Assembly (NCBI RefSeq): GCF_030864005.1
Contig: NZ_CP132976.1
Coordinates: forward strand, 4,278,001 to 4,342,000
Origin: Achromobacter seleniivolatilans
GTDB lineage: Bacteria; Pseudomonadota; Gammaproteobacteria; Burkholderiales; Burkholderiaceae_B
Reading direction: 5' to 3'
Length of the DNA stretch: 64,000 nt
Shown: piece by piece, positions 21,584 to 30,386 of the stretch
How positions within the stretch are numbered: position 1 is the first letter of the stretch
Layout of the letters: every line of letters begins with the position of its first letter
Notes under the pieces: model-generated
The model's input: only the letters and a program-made list of their open reading frames with translations
What the model was told of the DNA's origin: nothing
The model's database searches: none
Made by a program: the position numbers and the translations under genes

Positions 21584-22354
21584 ATGACCGCCAGCACCCA
21601 TGACGCCGCTGTGGACCGCCAGTTCAGCCCTCGCGCCACCGCCTACCTGACCAGCGCCGTTCACGCCCAAGGCGAAGACCTGCTGCAAATGGCCGGCATC
21701 GCCCGCCAGCATCCTGACGCACGCGTACTGGACCTGGGCTGTGGCGGCGGTCACGTGAGCTTTCACGTGGCGCCCGAGGTCAAGCACGTCACCGCCTACG
21801 ATCTGTCGCAACAGATGCTGGACGTGGTGGCAGGCGAAGCCGCCAAGCGCGGCTTGGCGAACCTGGCGACCTGTCAGGGCAAGGCTGAATACCTGCCCTT
21901 CGCTGACGGCGAGTTTGATCTGGTGATGTCGCGTTATTCCACGCACCACTGGCAGGACGCCGGACGCGGCCTGCGCGAAGCCTTCCGCGTGCTCAAGCCG
22001 GGCGGCATTGCGGTATTCGCCGATGTGGTGTCGCCGGGCGAACCGTTGCTGGACACCTGGTTGCAAACCATTGAAGTGCTGCGCGACACCTCGCACGTGC
22101 GCGACTATTCCGTGGCCGAGTGGACTCGCATGCTGACCGAAGCCGGTTTCACGCTGCAAGGCCTGGTCCCGCGCCGCCTGCCGCTGGAATTCCAGACCTG
22201 GGTCACTCGCATGCGCACGCCCGACACGCTGGTGGCCGGGCTGCGCCACATGTTCGGCATCGCGCCGGACGTGGTGCGCGCGCATTTCGACGTACAAGAA
22301 GACAGCTCCTTCACCAGCGACACGGCAACGATCGTGGTGAAGAAGCCCGGCTGA
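21584..22354 (+). CDS. Class I SAM-dependent methyltransferase
   Basis: Cytoplasmic methyltransferase (256 aa) of the UbiE/YafE-like class; substrate unknown. It has SAM motif I VLDLGCGGGHVSFHVA (residues about 49-64), an acidic AYDLSQQML post-I loop, motif II-like ADGEFDLVMSRYSTHHW and a VLKPGGIAVFADVV strand. The ATG at 21584 is preceded by AAAGGA; the open frame before it is antisense to the XRE gene. It is likely controlled by the divergent XRE protein; between them is GTACGTGTATAC (21521 region), a possible operator. Confidence 0.85.
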   Translation: MTASTHDAAVDRQFSPRATAYLTSAVHAQGEDLLQMAGIARQHPDARVLDLGCGGGHVSFHVAPEVKHVTAYDLSQQMLDVVAGEAAKRGLANLATCQGKAEYLPFADGEFDLVMSRYSTHHWQDAGRGLREAFRVLKPGGIAVFADVVSPGEPLLDTWLQTIEVLRDTSHVRDYSVAEWTRMLTEAGFTLQGLVPRRLPLEFQTWVTRMRTPDTLVAGLRHMFGIAPDVVRAHFDVQEDSSFTSDTATIVVKKPG

Positions 22355-22355
22355 T

Positions 22356-23969
22356 TCAGCCCACTTTCGACGGGGCCAGCGCGGCCAATGCGCCGGCCAC
22401 TCCCTGGCTGCGCAGAGATTGCGCCGCCTGCGCCACGGCCCGCACAAAACGCGGGTCCTGGCCCAGATCGCCGAAGACGGAAGCCAGCCCGGTCAGCGAT
22501 GTGGCCCAGGCCAGCATGGCCGCCGGTCCCTTGCCCGCCTGTTCTCCTGCCTGTTCTCCTGCCTGCTCTTTGGCTTGCTCGTCCGCCTGCGCCGCTGCCT
22601 GCTCTGCCAAGAGGTACTGGCGCGCCAGCGTATCGGCCATCGGGTCCTGGATGTCGTAGCGGCGGCCGGCTTGATCCACACCACGCAAGAAATGCAGCCA
22701 GCCCGCAACAGCCAACGCCAATCCAGGAATCGGCTGATCCGCGGCCAAACGCGCCCGCACCGTATCCAACAGTCGTTGCGGCATCTTCTGCGAACCATCC
22801 ATCGCGATCTGCCGGGTCTGGTGCTTTAGCGCCGGATTGGCATAACGCTGCAACAGCCGCGCTTGGTATTGCGCAAGGTCCAACCCAGGCAAAGCGGGCA
22901 AGGTCGGCACAATCTCGTCGCGCATCAACTCGGCCAGATAGCGTCTTAACGCAGGCTGCGACACCGCCTGATCCACGGTGCTCCAGCCCGCCATGACCGA
23001 CAAATAGGCCAGCGCGGAATGCGCGCCATTGACCATGCGCAGCTTCAGCGTTTCAAAGGGTGCGGCCTGGTCCACGAATCGGGCGCCCCCCACCGTCCAG
23101 TCAGGGCGGCCGGCGGCGAACTGATCTTCAATCACCCATTCCAGATAGGGTTCTGCCAACACGGGCCAAGCGTCTCGCAAACCGATGGCCGCTTCAACAC
23201 AACTCCGGTCTTCGTCTGTTGTGCGCGGAACGATCCGGTCCACCATCGAACAAGGAAAGGCGCATGACGAGGCGATCCACGCCGCCAGCCCCCCATCGAC
23301 TTGCCCAGCGAAGGCCAACACCATGCCCCGCAGCAGATGACCATTGCTGGGCAGATTGTCGAGCGACAACAGCGTGACGGGACCCAGCCCCGCCGCCCGC
23401 CGCCGTTGCAGCCCCCACACCAGAAAACCGATGGTGCTGCGGGGTGCGGCCGGTTGCGACAGGTCATGCACGATATCTGGATGCCCCAGGTTCAACTGCC
23501 CGGTGGCCGGATCATGGCAATAACCTTTCTCTGTGACGGTAACGCTGACGATGCGCGTATCCGCATTTGCGATGCGGTCAAGCACGGCCTGCGGGTCCTC
23601 GGGCGCGACCAGCGTTTCCAGCAGGCAGCCAATCACCGCCGCCTGCTGTTCCGCTTGACCGGCTGCGTTGGCGCTTCTCAGCGCCAAGGTATACAAGCCG
23701 TCTTGCGGCGCCAACGCGTCACGCGTATCGGTCTGGCGCAGCGACACACCGCAGATGCCCCAGCCCCGATCCGCGCCCGCATGCAGCGCGGCTTCATTCA
23801 CTGCCGCCAGATGAGCGCGTGCAAACGCGCCCAAGCCCAGATGCACAATGCCCGCGCGCAGTGCGCCGCGCACGTATGCGGGACGTGCAACGCCCTGCGC
23901 CAGCGCGTCCAGGCGGGCGGGGTGCAGCCGTGCGGCGGGATGCGGCGGCGGCGCGGCTACCAATTCCAT
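22356..23969 (-). CDS. uxuB: D-mannonate oxidoreductase (fructuronate reductase), UxuB-like
   Basis: NAD-dependent polyol/mannitol dehydrogenase family enzyme (537 aa) that interconverts D-fructuronate and D-mannonate. Family marks: [15 protein letters not shown] near residue 40 (nucleotide-binding), [11 protein letters not shown] near 150, and [15 protein letters not shown] near 310 with the catalytic Lys/Asn/His set. Near residue 455 it contains a tetrapeptide repeat insert (EQAx six times) that other family members are not known to need. The start overlaps the end of the mannonate dehydratase gene by 13 nt, so the two are coupled. Last gene of the sugar-acid operon. Confidence 0.9.
   Translation of the reverse strand: MELVAAPPPHPAARLHPARLDALAQGVARPAYVRGALRAGIVHLGLGAFARAHLAAVNEAALHAGADRGWGICGVSLRQTDTRDALAPQDGLYTLALRSANAAGQAEQQAAVIGCLLETLVAPEDPQAVLDRIANADTRIVSVTVTEKGYCHDPATGQLNLGHPDIVHDLSQPAAPRSTIGFLVWGLQRRRAAGLGPVTLLSLDNLPSNGHLLRGMVLAFAGQVDGGLAAWIASSCAFPCSMVDRIVPRTTDEDRSCVEAAIGLRDAWPVLAEPYLEWVIEDQFAAGRPDWTVGGARFVDQAAPFETLKLRMVNGAHSALAYLSVMAGWSTVDQAVSQPALRRYLAELMRDEIVPTLPALPGLDLAQYQARLLQRYANPALKHQTRQIAMDGSQKMPQRLLDTVRARLAADQPIPGLALAVAGWLHFLRGVDQAGRRYDIQDPMADTLARQYLLAEQAAAQADEQAKEQAGEQAGEQAGKGPAAMLAWATSLTGLASVFGDLGQDPRFVRAVAQAAQSLRSQGVAGALAALAPSKVG
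22537..22608 (-). repeat. Six 12-bp tandem repeats inside uxuB
   Basis: Six consecutive 12-bp units (consensus on the plus strand GCCTGTTCTCCT; the first two are identical, the others diverged) encode six EQAx/AQAx tetrapeptides in frame. As 12 is a multiple of three, gain or loss of a unit would keep the reading frame. Confidence 0.85.
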
Positions 23970-25171
23970 AACGTGCCGTCCTGTTGCAAGCGGTTCACCG
24001 GCAAATAGGCGCGCTTGTACGGATACTTGGCCGCCAGCTTTTCGTCGATATCCACCCCGTGACCGGGCACATCGCCCGGATACAGCATGCCCTGATCAAA
24101 CGTGTACGAATGCGGGAAGACGGCATCGGTCTCATCCGTGTGGCGCATGTATTCCTGAATGCCAAAATTGGGCACCCACAAGTCAAAATGCAGCGCGGCC
24201 CCCATGCAGACCGGTGACAGATCGGTCGCGCCATGGCATCCGGTACGCACCTGATACAACGAGGCCAGATCGGCGATGCGGCGCAAATGCGTGATGCCGC
24301 CTGCGTGGACGACGGTTGTGCGGATGTAATCAATCAGCTGGTTCTGGACCAGGTCCTTGCAATCCCAAATGGAATTGAAGATTTCACCTACGGCCAAAGG
24401 CGTGGTGGTGTGCTGACGGATCAAACGGAAGGCGTCCTGGTTTTCAGCAGGCGTGGCGTCTTCCATCCAGAACAGGTTGTAGGGCTCCAGCGACTTGCCC
24501 AGCCGGCCGGCCTCGATGGGCGTCAATCGATGGTGTACGTCATGCAGCAGATGGTGATCAAAACCCAGCTTTTCACGGATGCGCTCAAACAGTTTGGGCG
24601 CATGGCGCAAGTACTTCTCGGTGGACCAGTCGTGCTCGCTGGGCAGATCGGCATCCGCGGGTTCATAGAACAAATTGCCCCGGCCCACGCCATAGACCTT
24701 GTCCAGTCCGGGCACGCCGCTTTGCGCACGAATGGCGCGATAGCCCATGTCTGCATAGCGCAGCACTTCGTCCACCGTGTGCTCGATGTCCGATCCATTG
24801 GCGTGACCATAGACCATCACGCCGCTACGGCTCTTGCCGCCCAGCAGCTGGTACAGCGGCAGCCCGGCCGCCTTGGCCTTCAAATCCCACAGCGCTGTAT
24901 CCACCGCGGCGATCGCGGTCATGGTGACCGGCCCGCGCCGCCAGTAGGCGCCTTTGTACAGGTACTGCCAGATGTCTTCGATCTGATGCGCGTCGCGCCC
25001 GATCAGGCAGGGAATGACATGTTCGGTCAGATAGGCCGCCACGGCCAGTTCGCGCCCGTTCAACGTGGCGTCGCCAATACCGGTCAGGCCCTGGTCGGTT
25101 TCGATCTTCAGGGTCACAAAGTTGCGGCCCGGCGAACAAACAATCACGCGTGCGTTCGTAATTTTCATCAT
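23957..25171 (-). CDS. manD: D-mannonate dehydratase, ManD/RspA family
   Basis: Enolase-superfamily enzyme (404 aa) that dehydrates D-mannonate (some members act on D-gluconate) to 2-keto-3-deoxygluconate. Start [19 protein letters not shown]; the frame extends to 25210, but the family begins here. The Mg2+ ligands and acid/base residues are visible: [11 protein letters not shown] (Asp, His), [11 protein letters not shown] (Glu) and LAVGEIFNS (Glu), plus the [11 protein letters not shown] loop of the ManD subgroup. Family members differ greatly in efficiency, and low-efficiency ones work in other hexonate pathways. It sits between the ABC ATPase and uxuB. Confidence 0.92.
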   Translation of the reverse strand: MMKITNARVIVCSPGRNFVTLKIETDQGLTGIGDATLNGRELAVAAYLTEHVIPCLIGRDAHQIEDIWQYLYKGAYWRRGPVTMTAIAAVDTALWDLKAKAAGLPLYQLLGGKSRSGVMVYGHANGSDIEHTVDEVLRYADMGYRAIRAQSGVPGLDKVYGVGRGNLFYEPADADLPSEHDWSTEKYLRHAPKLFERIREKLGFDHHLLHDVHHRLTPIEAGRLGKSLEPYNLFWMEDATPAENQDAFRLIRQHTTTPLAVGEIFNSIWDCKDLVQNQLIDYIRTTVVHAGGITHLRRIADLASLYQVRTGCHGATDLSPVCMGAALHFDLWVPNFGIQEYMRHTDETDAVFPHSYTFDQGMLYPGDVPGHGVDIDEKLAAKYPYKRAYLPVNRLQQDGTLWNW

Positions 25172-25233
25172 AGGTTCCGAGGAAACGGGAAAGGCTCTGG
25201 GCCTGTTCACACAATAAGAAGACTCGCGCCGCC

Positions 25234-26055
25234 CTAGCCTTCCCAGCCCAAATGGCTAAGGAAGTCTCTGGTACGGGCGACCTGCGGGTTGTCGAAAATC
25301 TGCGTGGGCGGACCTTGCTCCAGGATGGCGCCGTTTTCAAACACCACCACCCAATTGGCCACCCGCCGCGCAAAGCTCATTTCGTGCGTTACGACAATCA
25401 TCGTCATGCCTTCTTGCGCCAGCTTCTTCATGACGTTCAGCACTTCGCCCACGGTTTCAGGGTCCAGCGCCGACGTCGGTTCATCGAACAACATCACTTC
25501 GGGTTCCATGGCCAAGGCACGCGCAATCGCCACGCGCTGCTGCTGCCCTCCGGACAGATTGGCCGGAAAGTTTGCCGCCTTCGTGGCCAGGCCTACCTTT
25601 TCAAGCAGCGCCATCGCCCGGGCGCGCGCTGCCTCTTGCGTCATGCCCAGCACGGTGATCGGTCCCATCGCCACGTTGTCCAGCGCGGACTTGTGCGGAA
25701 ACAGTTCAAAGCTCTGGAACACCATGCCCATGCGCTGGCGTACCTTGCGCACTTCCGACTCAGCCTCCGGCAGCGCCACGCCGTCCAGCGAGACTTTGCC
25801 GCCATCCAGCTTTTCCAGCGCGTTGGTGCAACGCAAGAGCGTGGACTTGCCCGAGCCGGACGGCCCGATCAGACACATCACCTCGCCCTTGTTCACTTGC
25901 AAAGACACGTCGTTTAACGCCACAAAATCGCCATAGACCTTGCGTACGTGTTCATAGACCAGCACGGGCGGCTGATCCGCCCCCTTGCGCTGGACCGATG
26001 CTGCCGCAGCATCGGCTGCCGCAACGGCTTCTTGTTCCAGGATCATGTCGTTCAT
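25234..26055 (-). CDS. ABC transporter ATPase, polar amino-acid uptake type
   Basis: Cytoplasmic ATPase (273 aa) of an importer in the GlnQ/HisP class. Walker [11 protein letters not shown]-loop [10 protein letters not shown], signature [16 protein letters not shown], Walker [15 protein letters not shown] and the switch VVTHEM are all present and intact. A 30-residue Ala-rich N-terminal extension precedes the conserved core. The ATG at 26055 overlaps the permease stop as ATGA, which sets the start, although the frame is open to 26121. The neighbours are two permeases, two binding proteins and sugar-acid enzymes, so the cargo is probably a sugar acid, not an amino acid. Confidence 0.92.
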   Translation of the reverse strand: MNDMILEQEAVAAADAAAASVQRKGADQPPVLVYEHVRKVYGDFVALNDVSLQVNKGEVMCLIGPSGSGKSTLLRCTNALEKLDGGKVSLDGVALPEAESEVRKVRQRMGMVFQSFELFPHKSALDNVAMGPITVLGMTQEAARARAMALLEKVGLATKAANFPANLSGGQQQRVAIARALAMEPEVMLFDEPTSALDPETVGEVLNVMKKLAQEGMTMIVVTHEMSFARRVANWVVVFENGAILEQGPPTQIFDNPQVARTRDFLSHLGWEG

Positions 26056-26711
26056 TCTTTGACTCCGTATTTGCGATGGATCCAATCGACCAGCTTGGCT
26101 TGGGGATAACCCATCAACCAATAGATCACCGCCATCGCGGTCAGCATTTCCAGCACGCGGAAGGTCTGCGCGCGCACCTGCATGGATGCATAGGCCAGTT
26201 CACTGACCGCAATCACCGATACCAGTGACGTGTCTTTGAACAGCGAAATCCAGGTACTGGCCAGCACCGGCAGAATGCGGCGCGCGGCTTGCGGAATCAG
26301 CACCTTGAACATGGCTTGGCGACGCGACATGCCCATTGCCAGCGCGGCCTCCATCTGCCCCTTGCGAATCGAATTGATGCCGGCGCGAAAGGTCTCTGAG
26401 TTGTAGGCCGACACATTCAGCACGAGTGCCACCAGCGCTGTCGTCACCGCCGAAAACTGCACATCCAGCGCCATGGGCATCACATAGAACGCCCAATAGA
26501 TCACCAGAATCAGCGGCAAGTTGCGGAAGAACTCCACGATGGCAACAGCAATGCCATTGGCCAGCCGGTTCGATGACAGACGCATCAGCGCCAGCACGAT
26601 CCCACCAGGCACCGCCAAAGCCATGGTCACGACTGTCAGCATGATGGTCATGGCTGCGCCTTGCAGCAGGACCTGGCGCGAGTCCCAGATAATTCCCCAG
26701 TCCAGATTCAT
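26052..26711 (-). CDS. ABC transporter permease, HisMQ/GltK type
   Basis: Inner-membrane permease (219 aa) with about five hydrophobic helices. It has the FRNLPLILVIYWAFYV segment and the EAA-like loop GMSRRQAMFKVLIPQAARR that contacts the ATPase, both typical of polar amino-acid permeases. It overlaps the ATPase downstream and the partner permease upstream by 4 nt each, so the three are translationally coupled. It probably pairs with the 26708-27373 product as a heterodimer. Confidence 0.92.
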   Translation of the reverse strand: MNLDWGIIWDSRQVLLQGAAMTIMLTVVTMALAVPGGIVLALMRLSSNRLANGIAVAIVEFFRNLPLILVIYWAFYVMPMALDVQFSAVTTALVALVLNVSAYNSETFRAGINSIRKGQMEAALAMGMSRRQAMFKVLIPQAARRILPVLASTWISLFKDTSLVSVIAVSELAYASMQVRAQTFRVLEMLTAMAVIYWLMGYPQAKLVDWIHRKYGVKE

Positions 26712-27373
26712 GAGCGCCCCAGATGTGCGTAGCGTTGATACAGCCGGTCCACGCCGCGCGTGACCGGGAACAGAATCACGAAGTACGCAACGATCACCGC
26801 GGTAAAGACTTCAATGGGCCGGTAGCTTTGGCCAGCGATGGTCTCGGCTTTGTGCATCAGCTCCGGCACCGCAATCACCGTGGCGATAGCGGTGTCCTTG
26901 ATCGCTACCGTCAACACTGACCCAAACGCCGGCAACATGCGGATGGTGGCTTGCGGCAGAATGATCTTGCGCAACGCCTGGGCGCGCGACATGCCCAGCG
27001 CCAGGCCAGCACGCATCTGACCCGGGCGCACCGATTCAATACCGGCGCGTATCACCTCGGCCGAATAGGCTGCTATGTGCAAGGTCAGCGCTACCAGAGC
27101 GGCCCAGAACGGCGCAAAAGTCACGCCCGCCATCAGCGGGAAGGCGAAATAGATCCAGACCAGCACGACCAGAACGGGAATTGCGCGCATGCTGTCGATG
27201 TAGAACACCAGCAACACGCGCAGCCAACGCGGTCCATACAGGCGCAATAACGCGATCACCAAGCCCAGCACAATGCTGGACAGCGCGGTCACAGCGCTGA
27301 GTGCCACGGTGATGCCCAGGCCACCGGCGAAGAATCGCCAGTTCTCGACAATCGGGGAAAAATCGAAATCCAT
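26708..27373 (-). CDS. ABC transporter permease, HisMQ/GltJ type
   Basis: Second permease (221 aa) of the same importer, with the EAA-like loop GMSRAQALRKIILPQATIR near residue 130 and an N-terminal ITVALSAVTALSSIVLG helix. Its conserved first helix and the SMRAIPVLVVLVWIYF segment are those of the polar amino-acid (PAAT) class. ATG at 27373 follows GGAGATCCT. It starts 41 nt after the dehydrogenase and overlaps its partner by 4 nt. Confidence 0.92.
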   Translation of the reverse strand: MDFDFSPIVENWRFFAGGLGITVALSAVTALSSIVLGLVIALLRLYGPRWLRVLLVFYIDSMRAIPVLVVLVWIYFAFPLMAGVTFAPFWAALVALTLHIAAYSAEVIRAGIESVRPGQMRAGLALGMSRAQALRKIILPQATIRMLPAFGSVLTVAIKDTAIATVIAVPELMHKAETIAGQSYRPIEVFTAVIVAYFVILFPVTRGVDRLYQRYAHLGRS

Positions 27374-27414
27374 AGGATCTCCGTGAAACTAGCGCGCGGA
27401 CAACGGCCGGCGGT

Positions 27415-28452
27415 TCAGAACGTCACCATGACTTTCATGGCCTGATGGCGATCCGCCGCCAGTGCAAACGCGTCATGCACGTTCTGCACCGGCACCGCCG
27501 CGGTCAGCAGCGGCGATACATCGAGCAGGCCGCGGCTCAGGTAGTCCACGGCCCAGGCGTATTCGTCCACAAAGCGGAAGCTGCCAATCACGGACAAGCT
27601 CTTGACCATGATCTGGTTAAAGGGGCATTGCTCGCTGCTGCCGTTCAGCGTGCCCACCGTGACGACGACACCGCGCGGACGCGCCGCCCGGATGCAGTTG
27701 GCCAGCCCAGCGTAATTGCCAGACGCCTCAAAGCACACATCGACTGTGCCCTTGCCCGCCGCCAACGCATCGATGGCGCCGGGGTCGGTGGCGGCATTGA
27801 TGGTGCGCGTTGCCCCCACTCGGGCGCACGTGGCCAGCGTCTGGTCCACGATGTCCACCACAATCACCTGACTGGCGCCGGCCAGCCGCGCGGCCATCAG
27901 AATCAGCGCGCCTATCGGACCCGCCCCCACCACCATGACGGTCTTGCCCAGCAACGAACCCGCGCTGCGCACTGCGTGCAAGGCGACCGCCAGCGGTTCG
28001 CCAAAGGCTGCCAGTTCAAACGACAGGCTGTCCGGCACCGGCAGGCATTGCTTTTCTTGCACCACCACCTGTTCGCGCATCGCGCCCTGCATGTGCGGAT
28101 AGCGGCTGGCGCTGCCGAAAAAATGCACCGCTTCGCAGTGATTGGAATCACCTTGTCGGCAATAGCGGCAGATGCCGCAGGTGCGCGCCGGGTCGAGTGC
28201 CACGCGGTCGCCCGGCTTGACGGCGGTAACAGCCGCGCCCACTTCAAGCACCTGACCCGAGGCCTCATGGCCCGGCGTCAGCGGCTCGCGAATGACAAAG
28301 TCGCCCACTCTGCCGTGACGGTAATAATGCAGATCCGACCCGCAGATGCCCACAGCCTTGACACCGACGCGCACCTGCGTCGGCCCCAGCGGCTCGGGCG
28401 CTTGTTCGTCCAGGCGCAGGTCCTGGGCCCCATGAATGGCGCAGTTCAACAT
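27415..28452 (-). CDS. Zinc alcohol dehydrogenase, IdnD/RspB type (L-idonate or L-gulonate 5-dehydrogenase)
   Basis: NAD(P)-dependent medium-chain dehydrogenase (345 aa). Catalytic zinc ligands are in VGICGSDLHYY (Cys) and PGHEASG (His, Glu); the structural zinc loop is TCGICRYCRQGDSNHC with four Cys; the dinucleotide fold is VVGAGPIGALILMAA. Sequence is closest in pattern to L-idonate 5-dehydrogenase (product 5-keto-D-gluconate) and to RspB-like L-gulonate 5-dehydrogenases (product D-fructuronate). With uxuB and manD beside it, the L-gulonate role fits best, because its product would be the UxuB substrate. Substrate choice is an inference. Confidence 0.85.
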   Translation of the reverse strand: MLNCAIHGAQDLRLDEQAPEPLGPTQVRVGVKAVGICGSDLHYYRHGRVGDFVIREPLTPGHEASGQVLEVGAAVTAVKPGDRVALDPARTCGICRYCRQGDSNHCEAVHFFGSASRYPHMQGAMREQVVVQEKQCLPVPDSLSFELAAFGEPLAVALHAVRSAGSLLGKTVMVVGAGPIGALILMAARLAGASQVIVVDIVDQTLATCARVGATRTINAATDPGAIDALAAGKGTVDVCFEASGNYAGLANCIRAARPRGVVVTVGTLNGSSEQCPFNQIMVKSLSVIGSFRFVDEYAWAVDYLSRGLLDVSPLLTAAVPVQNVHDAFALAADRHQAMKVMVTF

Positions 28453-28462
28453 GATGCGTGCC

Positions 28463-29311
28463 TCACTTCAGCGTTTGGGTCATGCGCACTTCTTCGGCGG
28501 CCAGCTGTGGATGCATGCGCGCTTCCACCTTGCGCAGCCAGTCCAGATAGACCGCTTGGTCCTTGGCGACGCCCATGCCCGCGTCGATCGCAAAGATCTT
28601 GCTGTCCTGGCAGTCGTTTTCTTTGGGGAACACCGCCAGCCCTTTGACCTTCTTGCTGATGTTGGGCCACAGCATGCGGTTCAGCGGCGCCACGTCGGAC
28701 CGGCCAGCCAGCACTTCTTCAATCGGCGCGACCGAGCCGGAATTCGTCACCCCGCGCAGCTTGGCGTTGGGAAAGTTCTGCAGTACCAGCGGCTCTTCAC
28801 CCGCACCGGAGAAGTAGGCCATCGTGATGCCCGGCTGGTTGAAGTCTTCAACCTTGGTGGCGTTGGTGAACTTGGGGTTGGACGCCAGCCCGAACATGCA
28901 GACGCTGGTGTTGGAGAAGGTGACGAAGTCGATGATCTTGGCGCGCTCGGCGTTCTGGTTCAGCGGACCGATCATGATGTCCATCTGGTTGGCAATCAGC
29001 GCAGGCACCTTGGTTTCATGGCTGACCTGCACGGGCACGATCTTCACATCCAGCAGACGCGCGAACTCCTTGCCCAGCAACCACGACGACCCCATCCACG
29101 GCTCCCCGGAACCGCTGGTGTTCTGCACCAGCCAAGGCGGGTTGTTGACCACGCCGACTCGCAGCACGCCGGCTTTGCGGATCGCATCGATGCGGGGGCT
29201 TTCGCCCGGCGCGGGCGGCGTCTGCGCGTGCGCGGTTGCTGCGCCCGCCAACATGACGGCGGACAGAAAGAAGCGCACGGTGGTCAGGCGCGAGGGTGAA
29301 CGTTGTTGCAT
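28463..29311 (-). CDS. ABC solute-binding protein, family 3 (first of two paralogues)
   Basis: Periplasmic binding protein, 282 aa, with a Sec signal (about residues 1-30, ending ATAHAQ). The body follows the PAAT binding-protein plan: RIDAIRKAGVLRVGVVNNPPW, then VSHETKVPALIANQMDIM, then AERAKIIDFVTFSNTSVCMFG. The stretch that normally holds the ligand Arg after the FSDPYY-like motif reads SVCMFGLAS and lacks it, and the usual GTT motif is AYFSGAGEE, so an ordinary amino-acid ligand seems unlikely. ATG at 29311 follows GGAAGC. It is 10 nt from the dehydrogenase and 146 nt from its paralogue. A 6-bp GC stem (29370-29389) lies in that gap. Confidence 0.87.
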   Translation of the reverse strand: MQQRSPSRLTTVRFFLSAVMLAGAATAHAQTPPAPGESPRIDAIRKAGVLRVGVVNNPPWLVQNTSGSGEPWMGSSWLLGKEFARLLDVKIVPVQVSHETKVPALIANQMDIMIGPLNQNAERAKIIDFVTFSNTSVCMFGLASNPKFTNATKVEDFNQPGITMAYFSGAGEEPLVLQNFPNAKLRGVTNSGSVAPIEEVLAGRSDVAPLNRMLWPNISKKVKGLAVFPKENDCQDSKIFAIDAGMGVAKDQAVYLDWLRKVEARMHPQLAAEEVRMTQTLK

Positions 29312-29457
29312 GACATGCTTCCTTGTTGTGATCCCGGCCGGCCATTGCCCTGGGGCGGCGCGTCCGGTACCGGCGTGTTTAAGCGCCGGCGGTATCGCCA
29401 GATCCGCACGCGCCACGCGCGTACTTGAGTAATTCGGATGGAAAGCGGCCGGACGGC

Positions 29458-30306
29458 CTACTTGCTCTGTTCGATGATGCGCATTTCGTCTGCCATCAGC
29501 GTGGGCTTCATCGCCTCCGCCACCTGCCGCAGCCAGGCCAGATAGCCGGGTTGATTCTTGTCGATCGCCAGTCCAACGGGCGATGCCTTCTCGGTGCTCT
29601 GCTGGCAGTTCGCCTCGGCCGGAAACACCACCAAGCCGCGCACCTTGTGGTTCAGCCCTACCCAGGGCACGCGATTGATCGGTGCGGCGTCGGCGCGCTT
29701 GGCCATGATTTCCTCGATGGGCGCGGTCGCGCCGGAGTTCGCCACGGCACGCAGACGGGCTTTGGGAAAGCGCTCTTTCACCCAAGCCTCTTCGGCCCCG
29801 CCCGTGAAATAGGCGATGGTGATGTCAGGCTGGTTCAGTTGATCGACCGAGGTGATCTTGGCCAGCTTGTCGTTTCCCGCCCGGCCAAACATGCAGACGC
29901 TGGTTGCGGAATACAGCACGAAGTCCACGACTTTCAGCCGTTCGGCTGTTTCTGCCAGCGGGCTGACGGTCATGTCTACCTGATTGGCCGCCAGCACCGG
30001 CACCTTGGTCTCATGCGATACCGGCACTGCGGTGACTTTGACGCCCAGCTGCCGCGCATACTCCTTGGCCAGCAACCAGGCGGGGCCGCTCCATGCTTCG
30101 CCGCTTTTGCCGGAGATGTCCTGAATCAGCCAGGGCGCGTTTTGCAGCACGCCCACTCGCAACTCGCCAGCCTTGCGGATCGCGTCAATACGCGCGCTTT
30201 GCGCGGGCAGCGCAACGTCCTGCGCCAACGCCGGCATCGCCGCCGCCAGCATTGCAGCCGCCGCCCAGCGGGCAAACGCGCTGCTCCCCTTGTTCTGTTG
30301 CTGCAT
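29458..30306 (-). CDS. ABC solute-binding protein, family 3 (second of two paralogues)
   Basis: Periplasmic binding protein, also exactly 282 aa, with a signal peptide ending PALAQ. It aligns along its whole length with the gene at 28463: shared RIDAIRKAGELRVGV, VSHETKVPVLAANQVDM, AERLKVVDFVLYSATSVCMFG and AYFTGGAEE. The two therefore arose by tandem duplication and have since diverged clearly. ATG at 30306 follows CAGGAGACAAAGG, a strong ribosome site. The two proteins probably serve one permease pair with different or overlapping ligands. Confidence 0.87.
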   Translation of the reverse strand: MQQQNKGSSAFARWAAAAMLAAAMPALAQDVALPAQSARIDAIRKAGELRVGVLQNAPWLIQDISGKSGEAWSGPAWLLAKEYARQLGVKVTAVPVSHETKVPVLAANQVDMTVSPLAETAERLKVVDFVLYSATSVCMFGRAGNDKLAKITSVDQLNQPDITIAYFTGGAEEAWVKERFPKARLRAVANSGATAPIEEIMAKRADAAPINRVPWVGLNHKVRGLVVFPAEANCQQSTEKASPVGLAIDKNQPGYLAWLRQVAEAMKPTLMADEMRIIEQSK

Positions 30307-30386
30307 CCTTTGTCTCCTGAACTTGAAAAGCCCGGGTCCGGGGCGCGGTATCTTCCACGCTCTGCCGGGGGCTGCCTGCGGTACGG

